Shown: positions 19,374 through 29,000 of the stretch, in pieces
Position numbering within the stretch: the first letter of the stretch is position 1
Layout of the letters: each line of letters begins with the position of its first letter
NCBI GenBank assembly: GCA_017745235.1
Contig: JAGHZU010000003.1
Location: 1 to 64,000 of the forward strand
DNA: 64,000 bases
Reading direction: 5' to 3'
DNA from: Caulobacter sp.
GTDB taxonomy: Bacteria; Pseudomonadota; Alphaproteobacteria; Caulobacterales; Caulobacteraceae
Notes under the pieces: model-generated
The model's input: only the letters and a program-made list of their open reading frames with translations
The model's database searches: none
What the model was told of the DNA's origin: nothing
Made by a program: the position numbers and the translations under genes

Positions 19374-21248
19374 ATGATCGACCAGGCCCCGGCCTTCACC
19401 CCGCCTTCCGACGTCCATGTCACGCGAGACGTGATGGTCACCATGCGCGACGGCGTGCGCCTGGCGACCGACATCTACCGTCCCGCCAGGAACAGCGTCC
19501 CGCTGGACGTCGCCCTGCCGGTGCTGCTGGAGCGCACGCCCTATGACAAGCTGGGCGTCAATCACGGCGACCGCACGCGCGAGGATCCGGTTCCGAAATC
19601 CAAGCCGGAACTGGCGGTCGAGTTCGTGCGTGGCGGCTACGTCGTGGCCCTTCAGGATTGCCGGGGCCGCTACGCCTCTGAAGGCGCCTTCGAGAAGTAC
19701 CTGAACGAGGGACCTGACGGCGTCGACACGATCGAATGGCTGGTCACCCGGCCCTGGTGCGACGGCCGGATCGGGACGCTGGGGCTGTCGTACGGGGCCC
19801 ATGTGCAAAGCGCCTTGGCTTGCCTGAACCCGCCGGGCCTGGCGGCCATGTTCCTGGACTCCGGCGGCTTCTCCAGCGCCTTCCACTCGGGCATCCGCCA
19901 GGGCGGCGCGTTCGAGCTGAAACAGGCCACCTGGGCGTACAAGCACGCCTTGCTCAGTCCCGCCACGGCGGCCGATCCCGAGCGCCTGAAGGCCTTGAAG
20001 GCCCAGGATCTGACAGCCTGGTTCAAGCGGATGCCATGGTCGGAGGGCCACTCGCCGCTGAGTGCGGCGCCGGAATACGAGAAGTATCTGCTGGATCAAT
20101 GGCGCAACGGCCTGTTCAGCCCCTACTGGGAGCAAAACGGCATCTACGCCCGCGGCGCCTACGACGCCTACGCCGACGTACCGGTCGTGCACATGAGCAG
20201 CTGGTTCGACCCCTATTCTGTGACGGCGACCGAGAACTTCCTGGGCCTGACCGCCCGCAAGACCTCTCCGGTGAAGCTGGTCCTGGGACCCTGGACCCAC
20301 GGCCAGCGCTCGGTGACCTTCGCCGGCGACGTCGACTTCGGACCCGCCGCGCCACTGGACGGGGCCCTCGCCGGCAACTACGTGGCCCTGCGCCTGGCCT
20401 GGTTCGACGCCTGGCTGAAGTCGCCGGGCGGGACCGATCCCCTGCCCCCGGTCAAGCTGTTCGTCATGGGCGGAGGCTCGGGCCGCAAGACGCCCGAGGG
20501 CAGGCTGGACCATGGCGGCGAATGGCGCGACGAGACCGCTTGGCCGCCGGTTGGCGTTGAAACGGTCGACTACTTCCTGCACGCCGATGGAGACCTCTCG
20601 CCCGAGGCCCCTACGCAGGACGAGGCGTTCCGGGAATACGTCCACGATCCGGCCAGCCCGGTGCCGACCATCGGCGGGGCCATCGCCTCGGGCGCCCCGG
20701 TCATGGAGGCTGGCGCCTACGACCAGCGCGAGGGACCGGAAGTATTCGGCTGCGAGCCGCCCTATCACGCCCTCGCCGACCGCGACGACGTACTGGTCTT
20801 CCAGACCTCCCCCCTGGAGGCCGACCTCGAAGCGATCGGTCCCATTCGGGCCGAACTCTTCGTCGCCTCCGACTGCGTGGACACCGACTTCACGATCAAG
20901 CTGGTCGACGTGCATCCGCCCAGCCCGGACTATCCGGACGGCTACGCCATGAACCTGACCCATGGGATCCTGCGCGTGCGCTATCGCGAGGGCTTCGACC
21001 ACGAGACCCGCATGGAGCCCGGCCAGGTCTACGCCATCACGGTCGAGGCCTTTCCCACCGCCAACCGGTTCGTGAAGGGACACCGTATCCGGCTCGATGT
21101 CGCGTCCAGCAACTTCCCGCATTTCGACGTGAATCCGAATTCGGGCGAGCCCGAGGGTTACGGCCGCTCTCCCCGGCCGGCGCGAAATCGGGTCTATATG
21201 GATGCGGCGCGACGCTCGCGCCTGCTGCTGCCGATCCAGGCGCAGTGA
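19374..21248 (+). CDS. CocE/NonD-family hydrolase (peptidase S15-like)
   Basis: VTMRDGVRLATDIYRP, RGGYVVALQDCRGRYASEG, nucleophile LGLSYGAHVQ, VKGHRIRLDVASSNFPHFDVNPNSGEPEGYGRSPRPARN. Confidence 0.93.
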   Translation: MIDQAPAFTPPSDVHVTRDVMVTMRDGVRLATDIYRPARNSVPLDVALPVLLERTPYDKLGVNHGDRTREDPVPKSKPELAVEFVRGGYVVALQDCRGRYASEGAFEKYLNEGPDGVDTIEWLVTRPWCDGRIGTLGLSYGAHVQSALACLNPPGLAAMFLDSGGFSSAFHSGIRQGGAFELKQATWAYKHALLSPATAADPERLKALKAQDLTAWFKRMPWSEGHSPLSAAPEYEKYLLDQWRNGLFSPYWEQNGIYARGAYDAYADVPVVHMSSWFDPYSVTATENFLGLTARKTSPVKLVLGPWTHGQRSVTFAGDVDFGPAAPLDGALAGNYVALRLAWFDAWLKSPGGTDPLPPVKLFVMGGGSGRKTPEGRLDHGGEWRDETAWPPVGVETVDYFLHADGDLSPEAPTQDEAFREYVHDPASPVPTIGGAIASGAPVMEAGAYDQREGPEVFGCEPPYHALADRDDVLVFQTSPLEADLEAIGPIRAELFVASDCVDTDFTIKLVDVHPPSPDYPDGYAMNLTHGILRVRYREGFDHETRMEPGQVYAITVEAFPTANRFVKGHRIRLDVASSNFPHFDVNPNSGEPEGYGRSPRPARNRVYMDAARRSRLLLPIQAQ

Positions 21249-21266
21249 GCGCAAGCCGAGGGCCTG

Positions 21267-22190
21267 ATGAAGCTGAACCTGCGCAGCCTGGAAGCCTTCC
21301 GGGAGACCATGCTGAGCGGATCGGCCACAGCGGCGGCGGCGCGGATGGGCCTGACCCAGCCCGCCGTCAGCCGCCTGATCGCCCAACTGGAACAGGACGC
21401 CGGCTTCGAACTGTTCTATCGCGAGAAGGGTCGGCTGAACCCGACGCCCGAAGCCCTCATCATCTACGAGGAAATCGACCTGGCCTTCGGCGGGCTCGAA
21501 CGGGTCGACACGCTGGTGCGCGACCTGGCGACCTTCAACACCGGGATTCTGAAGATTGTCGCGCCGCCAAGCCTCTCGGAGGGCGTGTTGTCGGCCATCC
21601 TTCCGCGGTTCATGGCCCAGTTCCCGAAGGTGCGCGTAACCATCGACTCCCGCAGCACCGAGACGGCCCGCGCGATGGTCGCCAACCGAACCGCCGATTG
21701 CGGTTTCGTGAAACTGCCCCTGGACCGGGCCGACATTTCCACGGTCCTGCTGTCGTCCAGCGAGACCGTCTGCGTGCTGCCCGAGGATCACCCCCTGGCG
21801 GCGCATGAGGTCCTGACGCCGGAACTCCTTCGCTCCGAACCGCTGGTTCTGCTTGGCTACGGCACCTGGACCCGGCGCCAGATCGACGACGCCTTCCGCG
21901 AGCGCGGCGTGCGCCCCGAGGTCAAGCTGGAGACCCATACCGTCGGATCGGCCTGCGCCTTCGCCGCCGCGGGACTGGGGATCGCAATCGTCAACGCCCT
22001 GCTGGCGGGCGCCACCGTCCGGCCTGGCATGACCCTGAGGGTCTTCAGGCCCCAGATCCTGCACGACTACGCGTTCATGACCTCGGCCCTGGCTCCGCCC
22101 GGCCGTCTGGCGAGCGCGCTTCTGGAGGTGACGCAAGACTATTTCAATGGGCTGGACGGCAGCCTTGGCGGAGCGAAAGCGGACTCCTGA
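21267..22190 (+). CDS. LysR-family transcriptional regulator
   Basis: N-terminal HTH LRSLEAFRETMLSGSATAAAARMGLTQPAVSRLIAQLEQDAGFELF and a substrate-binding domain. Confidence 0.93.
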   Translation: MKLNLRSLEAFRETMLSGSATAAAARMGLTQPAVSRLIAQLEQDAGFELFYREKGRLNPTPEALIIYEEIDLAFGGLERVDTLVRDLATFNTGILKIVAPPSLSEGVLSAILPRFMAQFPKVRVTIDSRSTETARAMVANRTADCGFVKLPLDRADISTVLLSSSETVCVLPEDHPLAAHEVLTPELLRSEPLVLLGYGTWTRRQIDDAFRERGVRPEVKLETHTVGSACAFAAAGLGIAIVNALLAGATVRPGMTLRVFRPQILHDYAFMTSALAPPGRLASALLEVTQDYFNGLDGSLGGAKADS

Positions 22191-22206
22191 AGAACAGAAG
22201 GCGCGG

Positions 22207-23835
22207 CTATCCGCCCGGGTGAAGCCCCGGCGCTTCCTGGCCTGTGCGAGCGACATACTCGGTATAGCCGCCGCCGTACTGATGGACGCCCTCGGGGGTC
22301 AGCTCCAGCACCCGGTTCGACAACGCGCCCAAGAAGTGGCGGTCGTGCGAGACGAACAGCATGGTGCCCTCGAAATCGGCCAGGGCCGCGACCAGCATCT
22401 CCTTCGTCGCCATGTCCAGGTGGTTGGTCGGCTCGTCCAGCACCAGCAGGTTCGGCGGGTCGAACAGCATCTTGGCCATGACCAGGCGCGCCTTCTCGCC
22501 GCCTGACAAGACACGGCAAGGCTTCTCGACGTCGTCGCCGGAGAAGCCGAAGCATCCGGCCAAGGTGCGCAACGCGCCCTGCCCCGCCTGCGGGAACGAA
22601 CGTTCCAGGGACTCGAAGATCGTCTCCTCACCGTCCAGCAGGTCCATCGAGTGCTGGGCGAAATAGCCCATCCTGACGCTGGCCCCGATGTTGACCGCGC
22701 CCTGGTCGGGCTTGGTGTCTCCGGCCACCAGCTTCAGCAGCGTCGACTTGCCCGCGCCGTTGGCGCCCAGCACGCACCAGCGCTCCTTCCGACGCACCAG
22801 GAAATCCAAGCCCTCGTAGATCGGCTTGTCGCCGTAACCCTTGTGGATGTTGCGCAGGCTGATCACATCCTCGCCCGACCGCGGCGGCGTCTGGAACTCG
22901 AACTGAACGGCCTGGCGGCGGCGCGGCGCCTCGACGCGTTCAATCTTGTCCAGCTTCTTGACCCGGCTCTGCACCTGGGCGGCGTGCGAGGCGCGCGCCT
23001 TGAACTTCTCGATGAACTTGATTTCCTTGGCCAGCATCGCCTGCTGCCGCTCGTACTGCGCCTGGCGCTGGGCCTCGCTGAGCGCGCGCTGCTGGTCGTA
23101 GAAGTCCAGGTCGCCGGAGTAAGTGATCAGCTGGCCGGCGTCGATCTCGACCACCTTGCCGATGATGCGGTTCATGAAAGCGCGGTCGTGCGAGGTCATC
23201 AGCAGCGCGCCGTCATAGTTCTTCAGGAACGCCTCCAGCCAGATCAGGCTTTCCAGGTCCAGGTGGTTGGAGGGTTCGTCCAGCAGCATGCCATCAGGCC
23301 GCATCAGCAGGATGCGGGCCAGCGCCACGCGCATCTTCCAACCGCCAGAGAGCATGCCGACATCGCCGTCCATGCGTTCCTGGCTGAAGCTCAGGCCAGC
23401 CAACACTTCGCGGGCCCGCGCCTCCAGCGCATAGCCGTCCAGCTCCTGGAAGCGCTCCAGCACCTCGCCGTAACGTTCCATGACCGCGTCAAGCTGGTCG
23501 GCCCGGTCGGGATCGACCATGGCGGCCTCGAGCTCGGCCATCTCGGCGGCCAGGGCGCTGACGGGACCGACGCCATCCATCACCGCGGCGACCGCGCTCT
23601 GGCCCGACATCTCGCCGACATCCTGGCTGAAATAGCCGATCTTCATGCCGGGATCGATCGTCACCAGCCCGTCGTCGGGCTGCTCCTGACCGGTGATCAT
23701 GCGAAACAGTGTCGTCTTGCCGGCGCCGTTGGGGCCCACAAGCCCCACCTTCTCGCCCTTCTGGATGCCCATCGAGGCTTCGATGAACAGGATCTGGTGG
23801 CCGTTCTGCTTGGAGATGTTGTCGAGGCGGATCAT
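22207..23835 (-). CDS. ABC-F family ATPase (duplicated ABC domains, no TM)
   Basis: two Walker A (GPNGAGKTT, GANGAGKST), two signature (MLSGGWKMRVALARIL, VLSGGEKARLVMAKML); start MIRLDNISKQNG at 23835. Confidence 0.93.
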   Translation of the reverse strand: MIRLDNISKQNGHQILFIEASMGIQKGEKVGLVGPNGAGKTTLFRMITGQEQPDDGLVTIDPGMKIGYFSQDVGEMSGQSAVAAVMDGVGPVSALAAEMAELEAAMVDPDRADQLDAVMERYGEVLERFQELDGYALEARAREVLAGLSFSQERMDGDVGMLSGGWKMRVALARILLMRPDGMLLDEPSNHLDLESLIWLEAFLKNYDGALLMTSHDRAFMNRIIGKVVEIDAGQLITYSGDLDFYDQQRALSEAQRQAQYERQQAMLAKEIKFIEKFKARASHAAQVQSRVKKLDKIERVEAPRRRQAVQFEFQTPPRSGEDVISLRNIHKGYGDKPIYEGLDFLVRRKERWCVLGANGAGKSTLLKLVAGDTKPDQGAVNIGASVRMGYFAQHSMDLLDGEETIFESLERSFPQAGQGALRTLAGCFGFSGDDVEKPCRVLSGGEKARLVMAKMLFDPPNLLVLDEPTNHLDMATKEMLVAALADFEGTMLFVSHDRHFLGALSNRVLELTPEGVHQYGGGYTEYVARTGQEAPGLHPGG

Positions 23836-23954
23836 GGGGCGGTCTGCTAACGCGGGCGCGCCGAGAACGCCAGCCTTAGAGCCAATTCCCCGTGCAACGA
23901 TTAAGCCATCCCCTCGACATTCGGGACTCTCTCTGTCGCAAGGCAGCCTGGGTT

Positions 23955-24003
23955 GGGGCGCAACTCTTGGCTCGATGAAGCGTTGAGGCCCCGCGCCTTT
24001 TTT
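23955..24003 (+). terminator. hairpin plus T6 upstream of the kinase operon (attenuator or sRNA terminator candidate)
   Basis: GGGGCGCAACTCTT...AAGCGTTGAGGCCCCGCGCC followed by TTTTTT at 23998-24003; no plus-strand CDS ends here. Confidence 0.45.
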
Positions 24004-24024
24004 CGTTCGGGCCTTGGGGGGAAC

Positions 24025-24123
24025 ATGACTTCTGATCGGCAAATTTCATCGCGGATGGCCATCCGATCGCGCCTTCCCGCGCGCCGCTTGCCCGCGAGGA
24101 CTTCCCTGGCGCGACCTTCCTAG
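24025..24123 (+). CDS. putative 32-aa Arg-rich small ORF / leader peptide
   Basis: ATG at 24025 after TTGGGGGGAAC (purine-rich SD); MTSDRQISSRMAIRSRLPARRLPARTSLARPS; stop at 24121. Confidence 0.3.
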   Translation: MTSDRQISSRMAIRSRLPARRLPARTSLARPS

Positions 24124-24177
24124 ACCATAAAGCATAGCTTCTCTGGCGAAGCGCATTTCTTGAGTTTTGAGATAACT

Positions 24178-27100
24178 ATGTCTGCAGCCCACCCTCGCGC
24201 CCAGGCCTCTCGGTCGAACGTCGAGATCTGGAGCAGCCTGGCGCTGGCTCTTGTCCTGGCCTTCTTCCTGATCAGCGGGACCATCGCCTATCGCAACATC
24301 CAGATGCTGCGGACGAACAACCAGGCGATCATGCATTCCCACAAGGTGCTGATCGCGATCGACGACCTGCTGTCGACCACCCAGGACGCCGAAACGGGCC
24401 AGCGCGGCTATCTGCTCACGGGCAACGACCGCTACCTGGAGCCTTACCAGCGGGCTGTCACCGACGTCACGTCTCGCCTCGACACGGTGGCCTCCCTGAC
24501 CAAGGACAACGCCGCCCAGCAGGCGAACATCGTTCAACTGCGCCGTCATATCGACGCCAAGCTCGAGGAATTGCGCCAAACGGTCGACTTGCGCCGCACC
24601 GCTGGCGCCCAGGCTGCGCTGTCCGTCGTCGCCACCGACCGGGGCAAGGTCGAAATGGACGCCATTCGCAGCCAGCTTGACGTCATGCGGCGGGAAGAGG
24701 TGCGCCTGCGCCTCATGCGCATCGCCGAGATGGAAGAGGCCTACAAGACCGCCACCGCCAGCGGCGTGATGTCGGGCCTGCTGGGAGCGGTGCTGACCGG
24801 CGCCGTATTCGTGCTGATCCGCAGGGCCGCCCGCATAAGGGCGCGGCAAGCCTGGCTGCAGTCCGGCCAGATGGGGCTGGCCGCGGCGATGATGGGCGAC
24901 AAGTCCGTCGAGGACCTGGCCGACAGCATCCTGACGTTCCTGGCCGACTATCTCGGCTTCCAGGCCGCGGCCCTGTTCAAGAGCGAGCGGGGTCATTTCG
25001 AACGCATGGCGACTCTGGGCATGGCGCCCGACGCCCAGACGCCGCTCCGCTTCAATCTCAAGGAAGGCCTGCTCGGCAAGACCGCCGCCGAGGGCCGCTC
25101 GACGATCGTGCGCGACTTGCCCGACGGCTACATGACCATCGGCTCGGCCCTGGGTCAGGACAAGCCCAAGCACCTGGTCCTGGTGCCCACCCACGCCGAC
25201 GAGCGCGTCAACGCCGTGATCGAGATGGGCTTCCTGCATCCTGTCCAGGACGATGCGCTGGAACTGCTCGATCAGGCCTCGCCGGCCATCGGCATCGCCC
25301 TGCGCTCGGCCCGTTATCGCTCGGAGCTGCGTAACGCCCTGGAAGAAACCCAGCGCCAGGCCGAGGAACTGCAGGTGCAGAGCGAGGAGCTGCGCGTCTC
25401 CAACGAGGAGCTGGAAGAGCAGGGCCGCGCGCTCAAGGAGTCGCAGACCCGACTGGAACAGCAGCAGGTCGAGCTGGAACAGACCAACAGCCAGCTGGAG
25501 GAACAGGCCCTGACCCTGGAGACCCAGCGCGACGAACTGGAACGTAGCGGCGCCGCGATAGCCCTCAAGGCGCGGGAACTGGAGCAGGCCAGTCAGTACA
25601 AGTCCGACTTCCTGGCCAACATGTCCCACGAGCTGCGCACGCCGCTCAATTCGCTGCTGATCCTGTCCAAGCTGCTGAGCGACAACCCCGGCGGCAACCT
25701 GACGGCCGAGCAAGTGCGCTTCGCCCAGACCATCGAGTCCTCCGGCAACGACCTGCTGACCCTGATCAACGACATCCTGGATCTGTCGAAGATCGAGGCC
25801 GGCCACGTCGAGGTGCGTCCGGAAGCCGTGCCGCTGCAACGCCTGACCCGCGACCTGCGCCAGCTGTTCGAGCCGGTGGCCCGCGAACGCGGCCTGGATT
25901 TCGAGATCCAGATCGCCGAGGGCTGCCCCGCGGTCATCGAAACCGACCGCCAGCGGCTTGAGCAGGTGCTGAAAAACCTGCTGTCCAACGCCTTCAAGTT
26001 CACTCAGACCGGCGGGGTGCGGCTGAAAATCGCCCTCTATGGCCACGATGACATCGCCTTCGCCGTGACCGACACGGGGATCGGCATCGCCCGCGAGCAG
26101 CAGGAGAGCATCTTCGAGGCCTTCCGCCAGGCCGACGGCACGATCAGCCGCAAATACGGCGGCACCGGCCTGGGCCTGTCGATATCCCGCGAGCTTTCGC
26201 GCCTGCTGGGCGGGAAGATCGGCCTGGAGAGCGTCCCCGGCCAGGGCAGCACCTTCACCGTCACCGTCCCCCAGGCCTACGACGCCGCCCGCGTGGCGCC
26301 GCGCGAGCTGTCGATGGCCGAACCGAGCGCGGCCGCGCCGGCCTCCCCGGCCCAGCGCCCCGCTCCCCTGCCCCGCGCGGTGGACGACGATCGCGACAAC
26401 CTGGCTGGCGCCCGACGCGTGCTGCTGGTGATCGAGGACGACGACACCTTCGCCTCCATCGTGCGTGATCTCTCCCGGGAAATGGGGTTCCAGTGCCTGG
26501 TCGCGGGCACGGCCGAGGAGGCCCTGAAGCTCGCCCGCCAGTTCAAGCCCAGCGCGGTGGTGCTGGACGTCGGCTTGCCCGACGAGTCCGGCCTGATGGT
26601 GCTGGATCGTCTCAAGCGTGACGACGCCACGCGTCACATCCCGATCCATGTCATCTCGGCCACCGACCACAGCCAGACGGCGTTGTCGCTCGGCGCGATC
26701 GGCTACCGCGTCAAGCCGGTGAAGAGGGAGGAGTTGGCCGAGGTCCTCAGCACCCTGGAGGCCAAGCTGACCAGCAGCGTGCGACGTGTCCTGATCGTGG
26801 AGGACGACCTTGTGCAGCGCGAGGCTGTCGGCAAGCTGCTGTCGTCGGGCGACGTCGAGACCGTCGGAGTCGGAACGGCGGCAGACTGCCTGGAACAGCT
26901 GCGGACCCAGACGTTCGACTGCATGGTCCTGGACCTGTCGCTGCCAGACGCCTCCGGTTTCTCGCTGCTGGAAACATTGAGCCAGGACGACGACCACGCC
27001 TTCCCTCCCGTGATCGTCTATACCGGCCACGACTTGTCTCCCGACGACGAGCAGCGCCTGCGCCGCTATTCCAACTCCATCATCATCAAGGGAGCCAAGT

Positions 27101-27600
27101 CGCCCGAACGGCTCCTGGACGAGGTCTCTCTGTTCCTGCACCAGGTTGTGGCCGAACTGCCGCCCGAGCAGCAGAAGATGATCCAGAAGGCGCGCAACCG
27201 GGACGCGGTGCTGGAGGGCCGGCGCGTACTGATCGTCGAGGACGACATCCGTAACGTCTATTCGCTGAGTAATGTGCTGGAGCCGCGCGGCGCCGTGGTC
27301 GAGATCGCCCGCAACGGCCAGGAGGCGATCGAGGCCCTGGACCGCTCGGCGCAAGATCCCTCCCAGGTCATAGACCTGGTCCTTATGGACGTGATGATGC
27401 CGGTGATGGACGGCCTGACCGCCGCCCGCAAGATCCGCGACGACGCTCGATGGGCCAAGCTGCCCATCCTGATGCTGACGGCCAAGGCCATGCCCGACGA
27501 CCAGGAGCGCTGCATCGCCGCCGGCGCCAACGACTACATGGCCAAGCCCATCGACGTGGACAAGCTGCTCTCGCTCGTGCGGGTCTGGATGCCGAGGTAA
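24178..27600 (+). CDS. hybrid sensor histidine kinase: CHASE3-TM-GAF-coiled coil-HisKA-HATPase-REC-REC-REC
   Basis: DAETGQRGYLLTGNDRYLEPYQRA (CHASE3), long EELQ/SEELR coiled coil, FLANMSHELRTPLNSLL H-box, DTGIGI and GTGLGLSI, three receiver Asp segments (VVLDVGLPDESG, MVLDLSLPDASG, VLMDVMMPVMDG); ATG 24178 preferred over TTG 24160. Confidence 0.92.
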   Translation: MSAAHPRAQASRSNVEIWSSLALALVLAFFLISGTIAYRNIQMLRTNNQAIMHSHKVLIAIDDLLSTTQDAETGQRGYLLTGNDRYLEPYQRAVTDVTSRLDTVASLTKDNAAQQANIVQLRRHIDAKLEELRQTVDLRRTAGAQAALSVVATDRGKVEMDAIRSQLDVMRREEVRLRLMRIAEMEEAYKTATASGVMSGLLGAVLTGAVFVLIRRAARIRARQAWLQSGQMGLAAAMMGDKSVEDLADSILTFLADYLGFQAAALFKSERGHFERMATLGMAPDAQTPLRFNLKEGLLGKTAAEGRSTIVRDLPDGYMTIGSALGQDKPKHLVLVPTHADERVNAVIEMGFLHPVQDDALELLDQASPAIGIALRSARYRSELRNALEETQRQAEELQVQSEELRVSNEELEEQGRALKESQTRLEQQQVELEQTNSQLEEQALTLETQRDELERSGAAIALKARELEQASQYKSDFLANMSHELRTPLNSLLILSKLLSDNPGGNLTAEQVRFAQTIESSGNDLLTLINDILDLSKIEAGHVEVRPEAVPLQRLTRDLRQLFEPVARERGLDFEIQIAEGCPAVIETDRQRLEQVLKNLLSNAFKFTQTGGVRLKIALYGHDDIAFAVTDTGIGIAREQQESIFEAFRQADGTISRKYGGTGLGLSISRELSRLLGGKIGLESVPGQGSTFTVTVPQAYDAARVAPRELSMAEPSAAAPASPAQRPAPLPRAVDDDRDNLAGARRVLLVIEDDDTFASIVRDLSREMGFQCLVAGTAEEALKLARQFKPSAVVLDVGLPDESGLMVLDRLKRDDATRHIPIHVISATDHSQTALSLGAIGYRVKPVKREELAEVLSTLEAKLTSSVRRVLIVEDDLVQREAVGKLLSSGDVETVGVGTAADCLEQLRTQTFDCMVLDLSLPDASGFSLLETLSQDDDHAFPPVIVYTGHDLSPDDEQRLRRYSNSIIIKGAKSPERLLDEVSLFLHQVVAELPPEQQKMIQKARNRDAVLEGRRVLIVEDDIRNVYSLSNVLEPRGAVVEIARNGQEAIEALDRSAQDPSQVIDLVLMDVMMPVMDGLTAARKIRDDARWAKLPILMLTAKAMPDDQERCIAAGANDYMAKPIDVDKLLSLVRVWMPR

Positions 27601-27609
27601 CCGCCAGCC

Positions 27610-28434
27610 GTGCCCGAAGCGATCGAAGACCTTGAGATCCAGCTGCTGCTGGAAGCGCTCTACCAGCGCTACCACTACGACTTTCGCCACTATGCGCGGG
27701 CGTCGATCAAACGCCGCTTGACCCAGGCCCGCGCCCAATTGGGTTTTCCCACGATCTCGGCGATGCAGGATCGCGTCCTGCACGATCCGGCCATGCTGCC
27801 GCGCCTGCTGGACTATCTGACCGTCCAGGTCAGCGAGATGTTCCGCGACCCGTCGTACTTCAGGGCGCTCCGTGAAAAGGTGCTTCCGCACCTGCGCACC
27901 TATCCGTCGCTGAAGGTGTGGATCGCCGGATGCAGCACCGGCGAGGAGCTGTATTCCCTGGCCATCCTGTTCAAGGAGGAAGACCTCTACGATCGGACGA
28001 TCTTCTACGCGACGGATATCAACCCCGAAGCGCTGGCTGCGGCCGAGGCCGGGGTCTACACCCTGGAACGCATCCGCAAGTTCACCGAGAACCACCAAAA
28101 GTCCGGCGGGAAATCATCGCTCTCGGACTACTACACCGCCGCCTACGGTCGCGCGGTGTTCGACAAAGGCCTGCGCAGCCGGGTCGTCTTCTCGGACCAC
28201 AGTCTGGTGACCGACGCGGTGTTCGGCGAGATGCACCTGATCTCATGCCGCAACGTGATGATCTATTTCGACCGAGCCTTGCAGGACCGCGCCGTCGGCC
28301 TCTTCCATGAATCCTTGGCGCGCAAGGGCTTCCTGGGGCTTGGATCGAAGGAAAGCCTGCGCTTTTCGGCCCATGCCGGCGCTTTTTCCGAGTTCGTACC
28401 CTCCGAGAAGATCTACCAGAGGCGCGAGCCATGA
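27610..28434 (+). CDS. CheR-type protein-glutamate methyltransferase
   Basis: YLTVQVSEMFRDPSYFRALREKVLP, WIAGCSTGEELYSLAILF, ISCRNVMIYFDRALQDRAV; GTG start. Confidence 0.93.
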   Translation: MPEAIEDLEIQLLLEALYQRYHYDFRHYARASIKRRLTQARAQLGFPTISAMQDRVLHDPAMLPRLLDYLTVQVSEMFRDPSYFRALREKVLPHLRTYPSLKVWIAGCSTGEELYSLAILFKEEDLYDRTIFYATDINPEALAAAEAGVYTLERIRKFTENHQKSGGKSSLSDYYTAAYGRAVFDKGLRSRVVFSDHSLVTDAVFGEMHLISCRNVMIYFDRALQDRAVGLFHESLARKGFLGLGSKESLRFSAHAGAFSEFVPSEKIYQRREP

Positions 28435-29000
28435 CGCCGGCCCGCACGATCGTGATCGGCGCCTCGGCGGGGGCTGTCCAGGCGCTGCTGGTCCTGCTGC
28501 CCGCCCTGCCCGCCGACTTCGCCTTGACCGTGCTGGTCGTTGTGCATGTGCCGCCCGATCGCGACAACGTGCTGGTGCCGCTGCTGCGCGCCAAATGTCT
28601 CCTTCCGGTCAAGGAGGCCGAGGACAAGGAGCCGATCGCCGCTGGCGTGATCTACTTCGCTCCCTCCGACTACCATCTGCTGGTCGAGCCCGACCGGACC
28701 CTGGCCCTTTCCGCCGACGAGCCCGTCAATTACTCGCGCCCCTCCATCGACGTGCTGTTCGAAAGCGCGGCCGACGCCTATCGCGAAGAACTGGTCGGGG
28801 TGATCCTGACCGGAGCCAACCACGATGGCGCCGCCGGGCTCAAGGCGGTGGCCGACGCTGGCGGCGTGGCGATCGTTCAGGATTCCGGCGAGGCCTACGC
28901 CACCGCCATGCCCGATGCGGCGCGGGAAGCCAGCCCCACCGCCCTAACCATGAACCTGGATGCGATCGCGTCCTATCTGTCGAGTTTGGAAACCGCATGA
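28431..29000 (+). CDS. CheB-type methylesterase domain protein lacking a receiver domain
   Basis: IVIGASAGAVQALLVLLPALP (Ser), VVVHVPPDR (His), GVILTGANHDGAAGLKAVADAGG (Asp). Confidence 0.92.
   Translation: MTPARTIVIGASAGAVQALLVLLPALPADFALTVLVVVHVPPDRDNVLVPLLRAKCLLPVKEAEDKEPIAAGVIYFAPSDYHLLVEPDRTLALSADEPVNYSRPSIDVLFESAADAYREELVGVILTGANHDGAAGLKAVADAGGVAIVQDSGEAYATAMPDAAREASPTALTMNLDAIASYLSSLETA

Noticed and set aside
19269-22256. 995-aa minus-strand ORF opposite CocE/NonD and LysR genes
   Set aside because: Same shadow-ORF composition; real motifs are on the plus strand
24046-28098. 1350-aa minus-strand ORF antisense to the hybrid kinase
   Set aside because: High-GC shadow ORF: Gln/His/Val/Arg-rich composition, no recognisable domain, while the plus-strand frame has clear kinase and receiver motifs
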